Assembly: GCA_965215035.1 (NCBI GenBank)
Contig: OZ244040.1
Span: forward strand, 2,604,001 to 2,668,000
Direction: 5' to 3'
Length of the DNA: 64,000 bases
Origin: Azophilus sp965215035
Lineage (GTDB): Bacteria > Pseudomonadota > Gammaproteobacteria > Pseudomonadales > Azotimanducaceae
Positions 26,701 through 34,889 of this stretch are shown piece by piece. A program made the translations under genes and the position numbers. Positions within the stretch are counted from its first letter, which is position 1; every line of letters begins with the position of its first letter. Under the pieces are notes generated by a model. That model had not been told where the DNA came from. It worked only from the letters and a program-made list of their open reading frames with translations, and ran no database searches.

Positions 26701-27200
26701 ATGGCGAACTCGCCACGGTTCTCCACGGTTTCGACGGCGGCGTAGCCGGCCGCCTCCAGTCGGGCGCGCTCCCAGTGCGTATCCAGCCGGTCGCCGACGG
26801 CCAGGACGAACGAGTGTCCATCGACGTACTGCGGGGGTGCCAGCCGCTGCATCAGCGCGGTGGTGGAAACAACGAGAACGCCGCGGCTCAGCCGTCCCAG
26901 GGTGTGCAGGGTCGCCAGCCGTTCGGCAACGATATCTGGATGCGGCGAGAAAACGTCGTAGGGCAGCGTCTCCCAGTCGGGAAAGTGCAGGATGGTGCCG
27001 GCCTGGCCATTCGAGAAGAAGGTAATTTCGTCCTGCCACCGAGTGGCGTCCCCCGCATCATTGGCGATGACGAGCGTGAGCCCGTCATGGGCCGCCCCGG
27101 CCCGGGCGGCCAGATAGCCCGCGGCGGCGCCGAACACGTTGCCCCAGACGAGGCGTTGGCCGGCCCGGGCGGGCAGCCTCGCCCTGTGGTCTGATTCCAT
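23730..27200 (-). CDS. mfd: Transcription-repair coupling factor
   Basis: 1156 residues from the ATG at 27200 (E. coli 1148). Domains in order: UvrB-like D1/D2, the RNA-polymerase-interaction Tudor-like module (GAPIVHIEHGVGRYRGL and following), and a superfamily-2 translocase with Walker A ICGDVGFGKTEVAMRAA, Walker B IIDEEHRFGVRQKE and TATPIPRTLNMA. The C-terminal TRCF domain completes it. It displaces stalled RNA polymerase and recruits UvrA. An in-frame ATG 34 codons earlier adds unrelated residues and is disfavoured. Confidence 0.97.
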   Translation of the reverse strand: MESDHRARLPARAGQRLVWGNVFGAAAGYLAARAGAAHDGLTLVIANDAGDATRWQDEITFFSNGQAGTILHFPDWETLPYDVFSPHPDIVAERLATLHTLGRLSRGVLVVSTTALMQRLAPPQYVDGHSFVLAVGDRLDTHWERARLEAAGYAAVETVENRGEFAIRGSLFDIFPPGAPNPIRIDLIDNEVESLRLFDADTQRTMQRVARIDMLPAKEFPLDEASIAAFRNRWHRTFDVDVRKCSLYRDVSAGVPAGGIEYYLPLFFDGLATLFDFLPANTLILHRADLADAASRFWREIENRHQGLAHDIEHPILPPADLFLKPAELLGRLRHHARVALADRHRPKAQRLSRPLPDLRANARQKDPARALTGYITANPSERFLFTAESAGRREVLREFLAKAGIAAQEFPGLSAFLDSPRRFGIATAPLDRGLWVDGLIVVTESQIFGQRPPGGRTRGARVVDADQVVRDLTELASGAPIVHIEHGVGRYRGLCTLGTDGYASEFLTLEYAGGDKLYVPVTSLHLITRYSGAGEAQAPLHRLGSDQWEKAKRRAARKAVDVAAELLNIQARRAARQPVALAFERAEYDRFASQFPFEPTQDQARAIDAVLDDLASAKATDRLICGDVGFGKTEVAMRAAFATVLAGKQVVMLVPTTLLAQQHFDTFSDRFADWPVRVEVVSRLRTDGETAAIRERMAAGGIDILIGTHKLLGPSFRFENLGLVIIDEEHRFGVRQKERLRTLRAEVDVVTLTATPIPRTLNMAISGIRDLSIIATPPARRLSIKTFVQEKRNHIVREAINRELMRGGQVFYVHNEVRSIDRAAAQVGELAPTASVGIGHGQMAKRALDQVMRDFHHRRLNVLVCSTIIENGIDVPNANTIIIDRADKLGLAQLHQLRGRVGRSHRQAYAYLLTPHPSAMTADSVKRLEAVQAAGDLGVGFALATHDLEIRGAGELLGDEQSGQIESIGFSLYMELLSRVVQAIRAGEVPDLDSPLAPVGQEVNLHCSTLIPDDYLPDVHTRLLMYKRIANAADSADLEGMRVEMIDRFGPLPAPLQQLFRVAELKLRLLRLGIAKLDLGERGGAVQVGHTTVIDPSRVVSLVQREPAIYRLGGDSRLRILKPLPELADRFAFAERLLDLLAPGEAFSGHLAAGG

Positions 27201-27587
27201 CACGATCCGAATAGCGGGGTGGAGAAGTATTCTAACTGCAATAGCCGCCCGGGTTCGCCCTGAGCACGCGAGGCCGCATCGAGTAAGCGATAGACACAGC
27301 ATCGCTCCCGCCGATGGGCAGTGGCCTGTTCCTAACCAGTCACACTAGAAGCGCAACATCGCGGAGCACGAAGGCGAACTCGACCTTTGTGGTACGACGG
27401 CCGGCCTGGAGCATCCCGCCAGGCGAATACGGGCAAGGTTTCGGTGCATTCGAGGCAGGCTAAGCCAGTGCAATGGCTTCCTAATCGGCCGGCAAACGGG
27501 TAGAGTGCCGCCCCGAAAGCACCATCGGGATTTCCGCGTGCGACCCGTGTCCCACTGTCGACGCCATTGCGCTTGATTTGAGCGGCT
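27201..27587. other. Divergent intergenic region, mfd / kor
   Basis: 387 bases between divergent starts. Open frames here lack homology-like composition and I see no hairpin, repeat or tRNA. It should contain the promoters of mfd and the kor genes, but no strong consensus is visible. Confidence 0.5.
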
Positions 27588-29384
27588 GTGAAACCGACCA
27601 ACATCTTGGCACCGAGCTATTTCCACAAGGTTGTGGACTGTCAGTGGGCCTGTCCCGCCCATACGCCGGTGCCCGAGTACATTCGCCTGATCGCCGAGGA
27701 GCGCTACACCGAAGCCTATATGCTCAACTGGGACAGCAATGTCTTCCCGGGCATCTTGGGGCGCACCTGCGATCGACCGTGCGAGCCCGCCTGCCGACGG
27801 GTGCGCACCGAGGAGAAGCCGGTCGCCATCTGCCGGCTGAAGCGGGTGGCCGCCGACCACAAGGGCGACATCGGGCCATACTTGCCGCGGGTTCCCACCC
27901 GCAAGAACGGTAAACGCATTGCGCTGCTTGGCGCTGGGCCCGCTTCGCTGGCGGTGGCCCGGGACTTGCTGCCACTCGGCTACGAAGTGCACCTGTTCGA
28001 AAAAGACCCGGCTGGCGGCGGCATGATGCGCAGCCAGATTCCGGCGTTCCGGCTACCGGCGGACGTGCTGGAGGAAGAGGTCGATCTTATCCTGGACATG
28101 GGGGTGGTGTGCCATTTCGGCTATGAGATCACCAGCATGAAGGAGATGCTGGCCCTGGACTACGACGCGTACTTTGTCGGCACCGGCGCCCCGCGCGGGC
28201 GGGATCTGCAACTGCCGGGACGGGCCGAGGTGAACGAGCACATCCACATCGGCATCGACTGGCTGGCGAGCGTCGCCTTCGGGCATACCAGTTCCATCGA
28301 CGGCAAGGTCATAGTCCTAGGCGGCGGCAACACGGCGATGGACTGCTGCCGGACGTCCAAGCGGCTCGGCGCCGAGAGCGTCACGGTTGTCGTGCGTTCG
28401 GCCTTCGACCTGATGAAGGCGTCGGACTGGGAAAAGGAAGATGCCATGCGGGAGGGCATACCGATAGTCAACAACCGGCCGCCCAAGGAGTTCGTGCACG
28501 AGAACGGCAGGCTGAAGGGGGTGCTGTTCGAATGCGTCAAGCCGGTGCCGGGGGAGGGGGGGCGCCTGCGCTATGTGCCGAGCGGCGCACCGGATGTATT
28601 CCTGGCGGCCGACCGCATCCTGATGGCCATCGGGCAGGAGAACCACTGCCCCTGGATCGAGCGCGACGCCGGTATTCAATTCGACAAGTGGGACTGCCCG
28701 CTGCTGGATGAGGTGACCCTACAGTCCACACATCCCAAGGTGTTCTTTGGCGGTGACAGCGCCTTTGGGCCGGAGAACATCATCTGGGCATCGGCGCACG
28801 CCCACCAGGCGGCGATTTCCATCCACCTGTTCTGCCAGGGCAAGGATCTCAAGGCCGAGCGGCCGCCCCAGGGCATGAACCTCGTCAGCGCCAAGATGGG
28901 CCTGCACGAGTGGAGCTATGACAGCGAGCACGATCCCGCGGCCCGCCATCTAGTGCCGCACGCCAACAAGAGGCAGGCACTGGGCAACATCAAGATCGAG
29001 GTGGAACTCGGGTTTGATGAGCGCCTGGGCGCCCGCGAGGCGCAGCGTTGCCTGAACTGCGATGTGCAGACGGTGTTCACCGACCGCTTGTGTATCGAAT
29101 GCGATGCCTGCGTGGACATCTGCCCCATGGACTGCATCACCTTCACGGAAAACGGCAAGGAGCGCGACCTGCGCCAGCGGTTGCTGGCGCCGGCGCTGAA
29201 CACCGAGCAGGACCTGTACGTATCCGGCAAGCTGGCCACCGGCCGGGTGATGGTCAAGGACGAGGATGTCTGCCTGCACTGCGGGCTCTGCGCCGAGCGC
29301 TGCCCCACCAACGCCTGGGATATGCAGCTTTCCATCGTGCACGTTCCGCAACTGGGCTCCTACGGCCAGGAGGCCGGTGCCTGA
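27588..29384 (+). CDS. NAD(P)H-dependent FAD/Fe-S oxidoreductase, GltD-like, KorC-type subunit
   Basis: 598 residues from a GTG. Order: an N-terminal Fe-S segment (CQWACPAHTPVPEYI and CDRPCEPACRR), an FAD-binding Rossmann fold (LLGAGPASLAVARDL), an NAD(P) Rossmann fold (VLGGGNTAMDCCR), and a C-terminal ferredoxin domain with CIECDACVDICPMDC and CLHCGLCAERCPTNAWDM, i.e. two [4Fe-4S] clusters. The layout matches glutamate-synthase-small-subunit relatives that couple NAD(P)H to ferredoxin-like electron carriers. Immediately followed (1 bp) by korA and korB homologues, so it probably feeds or drains electrons of the 2-oxoacid oxidoreductase, as described for KorABC systems. Confidence 0.88.
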   Translation: MKPTNILAPSYFHKVVDCQWACPAHTPVPEYIRLIAEERYTEAYMLNWDSNVFPGILGRTCDRPCEPACRRVRTEEKPVAICRLKRVAADHKGDIGPYLPRVPTRKNGKRIALLGAGPASLAVARDLLPLGYEVHLFEKDPAGGGMMRSQIPAFRLPADVLEEEVDLILDMGVVCHFGYEITSMKEMLALDYDAYFVGTGAPRGRDLQLPGRAEVNEHIHIGIDWLASVAFGHTSSIDGKVIVLGGGNTAMDCCRTSKRLGAESVTVVVRSAFDLMKASDWEKEDAMREGIPIVNNRPPKEFVHENGRLKGVLFECVKPVPGEGGRLRYVPSGAPDVFLAADRILMAIGQENHCPWIERDAGIQFDKWDCPLLDEVTLQSTHPKVFFGGDSAFGPENIIWASAHAHQAAISIHLFCQGKDLKAERPPQGMNLVSAKMGLHEWSYDSEHDPAARHLVPHANKRQALGNIKIEVELGFDERLGAREAQRCLNCDVQTVFTDRLCIECDACVDICPMDCITFTENGKERDLRQRLLAPALNTEQDLYVSGKLATGRVMVKDEDVCLHCGLCAERCPTNAWDMQLSIVHVPQLGSYGQEAGA

Positions 29385-29385
29385 G

Positions 29386-31209
29386 ATGGTCACCTATAAC
29401 GATTTCGTCATCCGCTTTGCCAACGTCAACGGCTCCGGCTCGGCGAGCGCCAACGGCATGTTCGCCAAGGCGATATTCCGCATGGGCGTACCGGTTGCCG
29501 TGCGCAACACTTTTCCGTCGAATATTCAGGGCCTGCCGACCTGGTTCGACGTTCGGGTGAACGAGGCAGGCCACCTGGGTCGGCGCGAGGGCATCGACAT
29601 CATGGTGGCGATGAACGCCGAGACCTACGCCGAGGACATCGCCAGCCTCAAGCCCGGGGGCTACCTGTTCCACGACAATACCAAGCCACTGGCGGCCCAT
29701 CTGCGGCGCGGTGACATCAACGAGATCGGCATGCCGATTGCCGCCCTGCTGCGGCCCGAGTTCAGCGACCTCAAGCAGCGTGGCCTGTTCAAGAACATCG
29801 TCTACCTTGGTGCCCTGTCGGCGCTCCTGAACATCGACTTCGAGGTCATTACCGGTATGGTCGCCACCCAATACCGGGGCAAGGACGACCTGATACAGCC
29901 GAATATCCATGCCCTGGAGATCGGGCGGCGGTATGCGCTGGACTACCTGAACGGGCCGATCGAATACCAGGTGCGGCGCTCGGACGCGGTGGGCGACCGG
30001 ATATTCATCGACGGCAACACGGCCGCCGCCCTAGGGGCGCTATACGGCGGCGCGACGGTGTGCGCCTGGTATCCGATCACGCCGTCCACGTCCATGGCGG
30101 AGGCGTTCGAACGCCATGCCGGCCGGCTGCGCGTCGATCGGGCCACGCGGCGCCGCAAGTTCGCCGTCCTGCAGGCCGAAGACGAGCTGTCGGCCATTGG
30201 CATTGTCATCGGCGCCGCCTGGAATGGCGCCCGGGCGTTCACCGCCACCAGCGGCCCCGGTGTATCCCTCATGTCGGAGTTCCTGGGGCTCGCCTATTTT
30301 GCGGAGATTCCCGCGGTGCTGTTCGACATTCAGCGGGCCGGCCCGTCCACGGGCATGCCGACCCGCACCCAGCAAAGCGATCTGCTGGCGGCCGCCTACG
30401 CATCCCACGGCGATACCCGCCACCCGTTGCTGTTCCCGTCCAACCCCAGGGAATGCTTCGACTTCGCGGCCGATGCCCTAGATTTCGCCGACCGCCTGCA
30501 GACGCCGGTAATCGTGATGAGCGATCTCGACCTCGGCATGAATCAGCACCTGTCCGAGCCCCTGGCCTGGGACGACGAGCGCCGTTTCGACCGGGGCAAG
30601 GTGCTGTCTGCCCAGGAGCTCGATGACATGCAGGAATTCGGCCGCTATCTCGATGTGGACGGCGATGCCATCGGCTACCGCACGCTGCCGGGTGCCCATG
30701 CGGAGCGGGGTTCGTTCTTCACCCGGGGCGCCTCGCGGGACGAGTATGCCAGATACACCGAGGATCCGGATGCCTACCGGCGCAACATGGACCGGCTGCT
30801 GAGGAAGTGGGCTACCGCGGCCAGGCTGATGCCCAAGGCGGAGATTCACGAAACCGGCCAGAAGGCCGGAATCGTCTATTACGGCACCAGCGCCATGCCC
30901 ATGGGCGAGGCGCTGCAACTGTTGCAGGCCGACGGCATTGGCCTCGACCGCATGCGCATACGCGGGTTCCCCTTTGGTGGCGAGGTGTATCAGTTCATCG
31001 ATCGTCACGACCCGGTATTCGTCGTGGAACAGAACCGGGATGCGCAGATGCGCACGCTGTTGATCAACGAGGGCGGCATCGACCCGGCGAGGCTAGTGCC
31101 CATACGCTACTACGCCGGCCTGTCGCTCTCCGCCGATGACATCCATGCCCAGGTGCTGGCCGACTTTAAGGCGCGCCGGCTACCACGGCTCACGGAGGTG
31201 CGCTCATGA
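29386..31209 (+). CDS. korA: 2-oxoacid:ferredoxin oxidoreductase, fused gamma-alpha subunit
   Basis: 607 residues. Residues ~1-190 are the gamma domain (GSGSASANGMFAKAIFRMG); residues ~200-590 are the alpha pyrimidine/TPP-interacting domain (GNTAAALGALYGGATVCAWYPITPST). AEDELSAIGIVIGAAWNGARA, TSGPGVSLMSE and PSTGMPTRTQQSDL are diagnostic of KorA/2-oxoglutarate synthase-type enzymes. The complex converts 2-oxoglutarate and CoA to succinyl-CoA, CO2 and reduced ferredoxin, or the reverse. Its stop overlaps korB (ATGA). Substrate is inferred from the family; pyruvate or branched-chain oxoacids are possible. Confidence 0.9.
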   Translation: MVTYNDFVIRFANVNGSGSASANGMFAKAIFRMGVPVAVRNTFPSNIQGLPTWFDVRVNEAGHLGRREGIDIMVAMNAETYAEDIASLKPGGYLFHDNTKPLAAHLRRGDINEIGMPIAALLRPEFSDLKQRGLFKNIVYLGALSALLNIDFEVITGMVATQYRGKDDLIQPNIHALEIGRRYALDYLNGPIEYQVRRSDAVGDRIFIDGNTAAALGALYGGATVCAWYPITPSTSMAEAFERHAGRLRVDRATRRRKFAVLQAEDELSAIGIVIGAAWNGARAFTATSGPGVSLMSEFLGLAYFAEIPAVLFDIQRAGPSTGMPTRTQQSDLLAAAYASHGDTRHPLLFPSNPRECFDFAADALDFADRLQTPVIVMSDLDLGMNQHLSEPLAWDDERRFDRGKVLSAQELDDMQEFGRYLDVDGDAIGYRTLPGAHAERGSFFTRGASRDEYARYTEDPDAYRRNMDRLLRKWATAARLMPKAEIHETGQKAGIVYYGTSAMPMGEALQLLQADGIGLDRMRIRGFPFGGEVYQFIDRHDPVFVVEQNRDAQMRTLLINEGGIDPARLVPIRYYAGLSLSADDIHAQVLADFKARRLPRLTEVRS

Positions 31210-32261
31210 CCTTTGTCGCCAAGCCGCGTATTCGCCATCCGCAACTGCCGGTCAACGAACTTGGCCTGACCCGGCGGGATTACGAAGGCTTGGTATCCAC
31301 GCTCTGCGCCGGCTGCGGCCACGACTCGGTTAGCGCGGCGGTGGTGCAGGCCTGCGCGGAACTGGCGCTGCCGCCGCACCGCATTGCCAAGCTGTCCGGT
31401 ATCGGCTGCTCCTCCAAGACGCCGAGCTATTTCCTGGGCAAGTCCCACGGGTTCAATTCCGTGCACGGGCGCATGCCGTCGGTGGCCACCGGCGCCAACC
31501 TGGCCAACCGGGAACTCTACTACATCGGCATCTCCGGGGATGGCGACAGCGCCTCCATCGGCCTCGGGCAGTTCGCGCACATCGTGCGGCGGCGCATCAA
31601 TATGCTCTACATCGTCGACAACAACGGCACCTACGGGCTGACCAAGGGGCAGTTCTCGGCCACCAACGACCGGGGGGCGACCAGCAAGAAGGGCGTGCCC
31701 AACCTCTACGAGCCCATCGACCTGGTGAGCATGGCGTTGCAGATCGGCGCGAGTTTTGTCGCACGCAGCTTTTCCGGCGACAAGCGGCAACTCGTGCCCC
31801 TCATCAAGGCGGGCCTCAGGCATCACGGAATGGCGTTCTTGGATGTCATCTCGCCCTGCGTCGCCTTCAACAACCACAACGGTTCCACCAAGAGTTTCGA
31901 CTATGTGCGCGGTCACAGCGGCAGCTTCGTGCATGCGGACTACATTCCGCCTGGGGAGGAGATCACCGCCGACTACGACCCGGGCACCAGCGAGGACGTG
32001 GCCATGCCGGATGGTTCCGTCCTCCGCCTGCACAAGCTGAACCAGGGTTTCGATGTCCACGACCGCATAGCGGCACTCGAGGCCGTACAACGCCACCAGG
32101 AACGCGGCGAAGTGGTGACCGGGCTGCTGTACGTGGATCCGGATGCGACGGATTGCCACGACATTCTCGATACGGTGGAGGCGCCGCTGAACGGCTTGAC
32201 CGAGACGGACCTGTGCCCAGGCACCCAAGCGCTGGAACAGGTCAACGAGAGCTTCCGCTAA
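31206..32261 (+). CDS. korB: 2-oxoacid:ferredoxin oxidoreductase, beta subunit
   Basis: 351 residues. The N-terminal LCAGCGHD holds two of the cluster cysteines, with SGIGCSSKTP another. The TPP-Mg site is GDGDSASIGLGQF...NNGTYGLTKGQFSAT. KorB binds TPP and a [4Fe-4S] cluster and performs oxidative decarboxylation with the KorA partner. Start overlaps the korA stop by 4 bp. With the upstream FAD/Fe-S gene this forms a three-gene unit followed at 29 bp by gap. Confidence 0.92.
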   Translation: MTFVAKPRIRHPQLPVNELGLTRRDYEGLVSTLCAGCGHDSVSAAVVQACAELALPPHRIAKLSGIGCSSKTPSYFLGKSHGFNSVHGRMPSVATGANLANRELYYIGISGDGDSASIGLGQFAHIVRRRINMLYIVDNNGTYGLTKGQFSATNDRGATSKKGVPNLYEPIDLVSMALQIGASFVARSFSGDKRQLVPLIKAGLRHHGMAFLDVISPCVAFNNHNGSTKSFDYVRGHSGSFVHADYIPPGEEITADYDPGTSEDVAMPDGSVLRLHKLNQGFDVHDRIAALEAVQRHQERGEVVTGLLYVDPDATDCHDILDTVEAPLNGLTETDLCPGTQALEQVNESFR

Positions 32262-32290
32262 TTGCGTCTCCAATAACCTGAGGAATTTAC

Positions 32291-33760
32291 GTGGCCCTAC
32301 CGAGTCTCGATGACTATTTTCCCGACTGGAAGGAACGCGAAGCGCTAGCCGAGGCGATGATTCCGATCATCGGGCGCCTTTATCGCAGCAACGTGGTGAC
32401 CTACTGCTATGGCCGGGCGCTCTACAACCAGAGCGTTATCCAGATTATGAAGACCCACCGCTATGTCCGCCAGGTGGCCCACAACGAACTGTCGGAATTC
32501 GAGAGCTACCCGATCTGTGCGGCGCTGGCGAAACTCGACCTCGGCCCTGCGCACATCGATGTGGGGAAGCTCTCCACCCGGTTCATGGAGGAATCCGAGC
32601 AGAACGGCATCACGCCACTGCAATTCGTCGAACGGGAGTGCGCCGAGGTGATCGGCCGCCACGTTCCGCCCCTCGCCAAGCCCCAGGACATTGTGCTGTA
32701 CGGATTTGGCCGCATCGGGCGGCTGTTGGCGAGGCTCCTGATCGAGAAGACCGGCGGTGGGCAGCAACTGCGGCTGAAGGCCATCGTCGTGCGCAAGGGC
32801 GGCCCCAACGACCTGGTCAAGCGTGCCGCCCTACTGCGTCGCGACTCCGTCCACGGGGCGTTCCTCGGCACCCTCAGAGTGGATGAGGAGAACAACTGCC
32901 TCATCGCCAACGGCAACGTCATTCGCGTCCTCTATGCCAATCGCCCGGATGGGATCGACTACGGGCGCTACGGCATCGACAATGCCATCGTCATCGACAA
33001 CACCGGCGTTTGGCGCGACCAGGCGGGGCTCGGGCGGCACTTGGAATCCAGTGGCACCGCCAAGGTACTGATTACCGCCCCGGCCCGGGGCGGCATAAAG
33101 AACATCGTCTCCGGGGTGAACTCGGCCTTGATCGACTCCGCCGATGTGCTGCTCGGAGCGGCTTCCTGCACCACCAATGCCATCGTGCCGGTGTTGAAGG
33201 CGGTGAATACCGGCTTCGAAATCGTGCACGGGCATATGGAGACCGTGCACGCCTACACCAACGATCAGAACCTCATCGACAACTACCACAAGAAAAACCG
33301 CCGCGGTCGCGGTGCGCCGCTGAACATGGTGATCACCGAGACCGGCGCATCTTCCGCCGTGACCAGGCTGCTACCCGAACTCGAGGGCAAGCTCACCGGC
33401 AACGCCATTCGCGTGCCGACACCCAATGTTTCCCTAGCGATCCTCAACCTGACACTGTCCCAGGCGGTCTCGGTGGTGGAGATCAACGACTTTCTGCGCC
33501 ACGCCGCCCTGCACTCCGGCCTGCAGCGGCAAATCGACTATACGGAGGCCGAGGATGTGGTGTCGTCCGATTTCGTGGGGAACCGCCACGCCTGTATCGT
33601 CGATGGCGGGGCGACGCTCGCCAAGGACAACCGGGTGGTGCTGTACGTCTGGTACGACAACGAATTCGGCTACGCCTGCCAGGTGATCCGGGTCGTGCAG
33701 AAGTGGGCGGGCATTTCCTATCCGCTGATTCCCCGGGATGTGGAGGAGCAGGGCTTCTAG
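32291..33760 (+). CDS. gap: Glyceraldehyde-3-phosphate dehydrogenase, long N-terminal-extended type
   Basis: 489 residues from a GTG with TGAGGAA upstream, much longer than the ~335 of classical GAPDH. The first ~125 residues form the helical extension seen in the Pseudomonas enzyme located next to mfd. The Rossmann motif is YGFGRIGR, the catalytic Cys293 is in ASCTTNAIVP, and VWYDNEFGYACQV closes the catalytic domain. It interconverts glyceraldehyde-3-phosphate and 1,3-bisphosphoglycerate. Position 29 bp after korB suggests joint transcription. Confidence 0.94.
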   Translation: MALPSLDDYFPDWKEREALAEAMIPIIGRLYRSNVVTYCYGRALYNQSVIQIMKTHRYVRQVAHNELSEFESYPICAALAKLDLGPAHIDVGKLSTRFMEESEQNGITPLQFVERECAEVIGRHVPPLAKPQDIVLYGFGRIGRLLARLLIEKTGGGQQLRLKAIVVRKGGPNDLVKRAALLRRDSVHGAFLGTLRVDEENNCLIANGNVIRVLYANRPDGIDYGRYGIDNAIVIDNTGVWRDQAGLGRHLESSGTAKVLITAPARGGIKNIVSGVNSALIDSADVLLGAASCTTNAIVPVLKAVNTGFEIVHGHMETVHAYTNDQNLIDNYHKKNRRGRGAPLNMVITETGASSAVTRLLPELEGKLTGNAIRVPTPNVSLAILNLTLSQAVSVVEINDFLRHAALHSGLQRQIDYTEAEDVVSSDFVGNRHACIVDGGATLAKDNRVVLYVWYDNEFGYACQVIRVVQKWAGISYPLIPRDVEEQGF

Positions 33761-33810
33761 GCGATTGACCGCCGCCGGGGGCCGGTGGCGGTGCGTTCAA
33801 CCGGGTGGTG

Positions 33811-33996
33811 TCAGGCGGCGTAGGAAACGGTGCTGGCTAGGTGCTCGTCGATGATGGCCTGCGCCGTTTCCCGGCAAGAACCACAGCAGGTGCCCACGCC
33901 GAGGCTGTCGCCGAGGCCATCGACATCCTGCGCGCCGCTATTCGCGGCTTCGCGAATCTCGGTGTCGGTGACGGCTGTGCACAGGCATACGTACAT
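33811..33996 (-). CDS. bfd: Bacterioferritin-associated ferredoxin
   Basis: 61 residues from the ATG at 33996 (MYVCLC). The [2Fe-2S] ligands are Cys4, Cys6, Cys38 and Cys41 (in GTCCGSCRETA), the BFD-type pattern. Bfd delivers electrons to bacterioferritin heme to release stored iron. It is divergent from bfr, with a 178-bp A/T-rich gap whose aatgattct/gagaataat stretches are compatible with iron (Fur) control, but I cannot define a convincing box. Confidence 0.93.
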   Translation of the reverse strand: MYVCLCTAVTDTEIREAANSGAQDVDGLGDSLGVGTCCGSCRETAQAIIDEHLASTVSYAA

Positions 33997-34174
33997 GACG
34001 GAACGTAGTGTAAACAAAAATGATTCTTGATGGCAAGGGCATATGCATCGCAACCGCTAACGGATGCTGATTCGCAAAGGAGAATAATTTTTATTACAAA
34101 TCAATGGGTTAGACTTGTTTTAGTGGATCGTCAGTGGCATCCTTGCAACATCTTGCACCAACCGGGGAATTGTC

Positions 34175-34651
34175 ATGCAACCCATGCACGAAGAAGTGGT
34201 CGTCTATCTCAACAAGGTATTGAAGAACGAGTTGACCGCCATCAACCAGTATTTCCTGCATGCCAAGATGTACGAGGATTGGGGTATTCAGGGGCTGGCG
34301 GAAAAGGAGCGGGAAGAGTCGTTCGACGAAATGAAACACGCCGAGGCGCTCACCGAGCGCATCCTCTTCCTAGAGGGCCTGCCCAACCTACAGCATCTGG
34401 GCAGGCTCAGGATCGGCCAGCACACCCAAGAGATGCTGGAGTGCGACCTGGCCCTGGAGGTCGAGGCGATGCCGATGCTGCGGGAGGCGATCGCGTTCTG
34501 CGAAGCCCAGGGGGACTATGTTTCCCGGCAGTTGTTGCGCCGCATCCTGGATTCCGAGGAGGAGCATGTCGATTGGCTGGAGACCCAGCTTGAACTCATC
34601 GGCAAGGTGGGCCTTGAGAATTACATCCAGTCCAGAATGCGCGGTGCCTGA
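34175..34651 (+). CDS. bfr: Bacterioferritin
   Basis: 158 residues. Ferroxidase ligands Glu19, Glu52 and His55 and the heme-ligating Met53 are in the expected spots (NELTAINQYFLHAKM, FDEMKHAE), with later ligands in LALEVEAMP and DSEEEHVDWLE. It stores iron in 24-mer shells. Divergent from bfd, a classical storage/release pairing. Confidence 0.95.
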   Translation: MQPMHEEVVVYLNKVLKNELTAINQYFLHAKMYEDWGIQGLAEKEREESFDEMKHAEALTERILFLEGLPNLQHLGRLRIGQHTQEMLECDLALEVEAMPMLREAIAFCEAQGDYVSRQLLRRILDSEEEHVDWLETQLELIGKVGLENYIQSRMRGA

Positions 34652-34889
34652 CCCAAAACCTGCCGTCGGGGAACGGAATCGACCTGCCGGGCCCCGGCAA
34701 CATCGGATAATTTTAAAATTTGCCGTCGGATGCTCTCGTCAGCGGGGCAATTCTTTGTCAAAATGCGCACCCCGAGAGTTTCGGGCAAGGTTCCGCGCCG
34801 CTCGGCGCGGGCTACAGCCAAAGATCATGCTGCCGGTGGCGAGCCTCGGTTCGTTGGGCGGCCGCTAGCGGAGTAAGGCGGATAAATCG

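Noticed and set aside
23917..27194. Several plus-strand open frames opposite mfd
   Set aside because: All are shadows of mfd; none has a ribosome-binding site with a plausible family.
31110..32273. 387-codon minus-strand open frame opposite korB
   Set aside because: Its boundaries follow korB and its composition is that of antisense frames in high-GC DNA.
33997..34174. Fur box between bfd and bfr
   Set aside because: A/T-rich stretches resemble half-sites but no 19-bp palindrome reaches an acceptable match.
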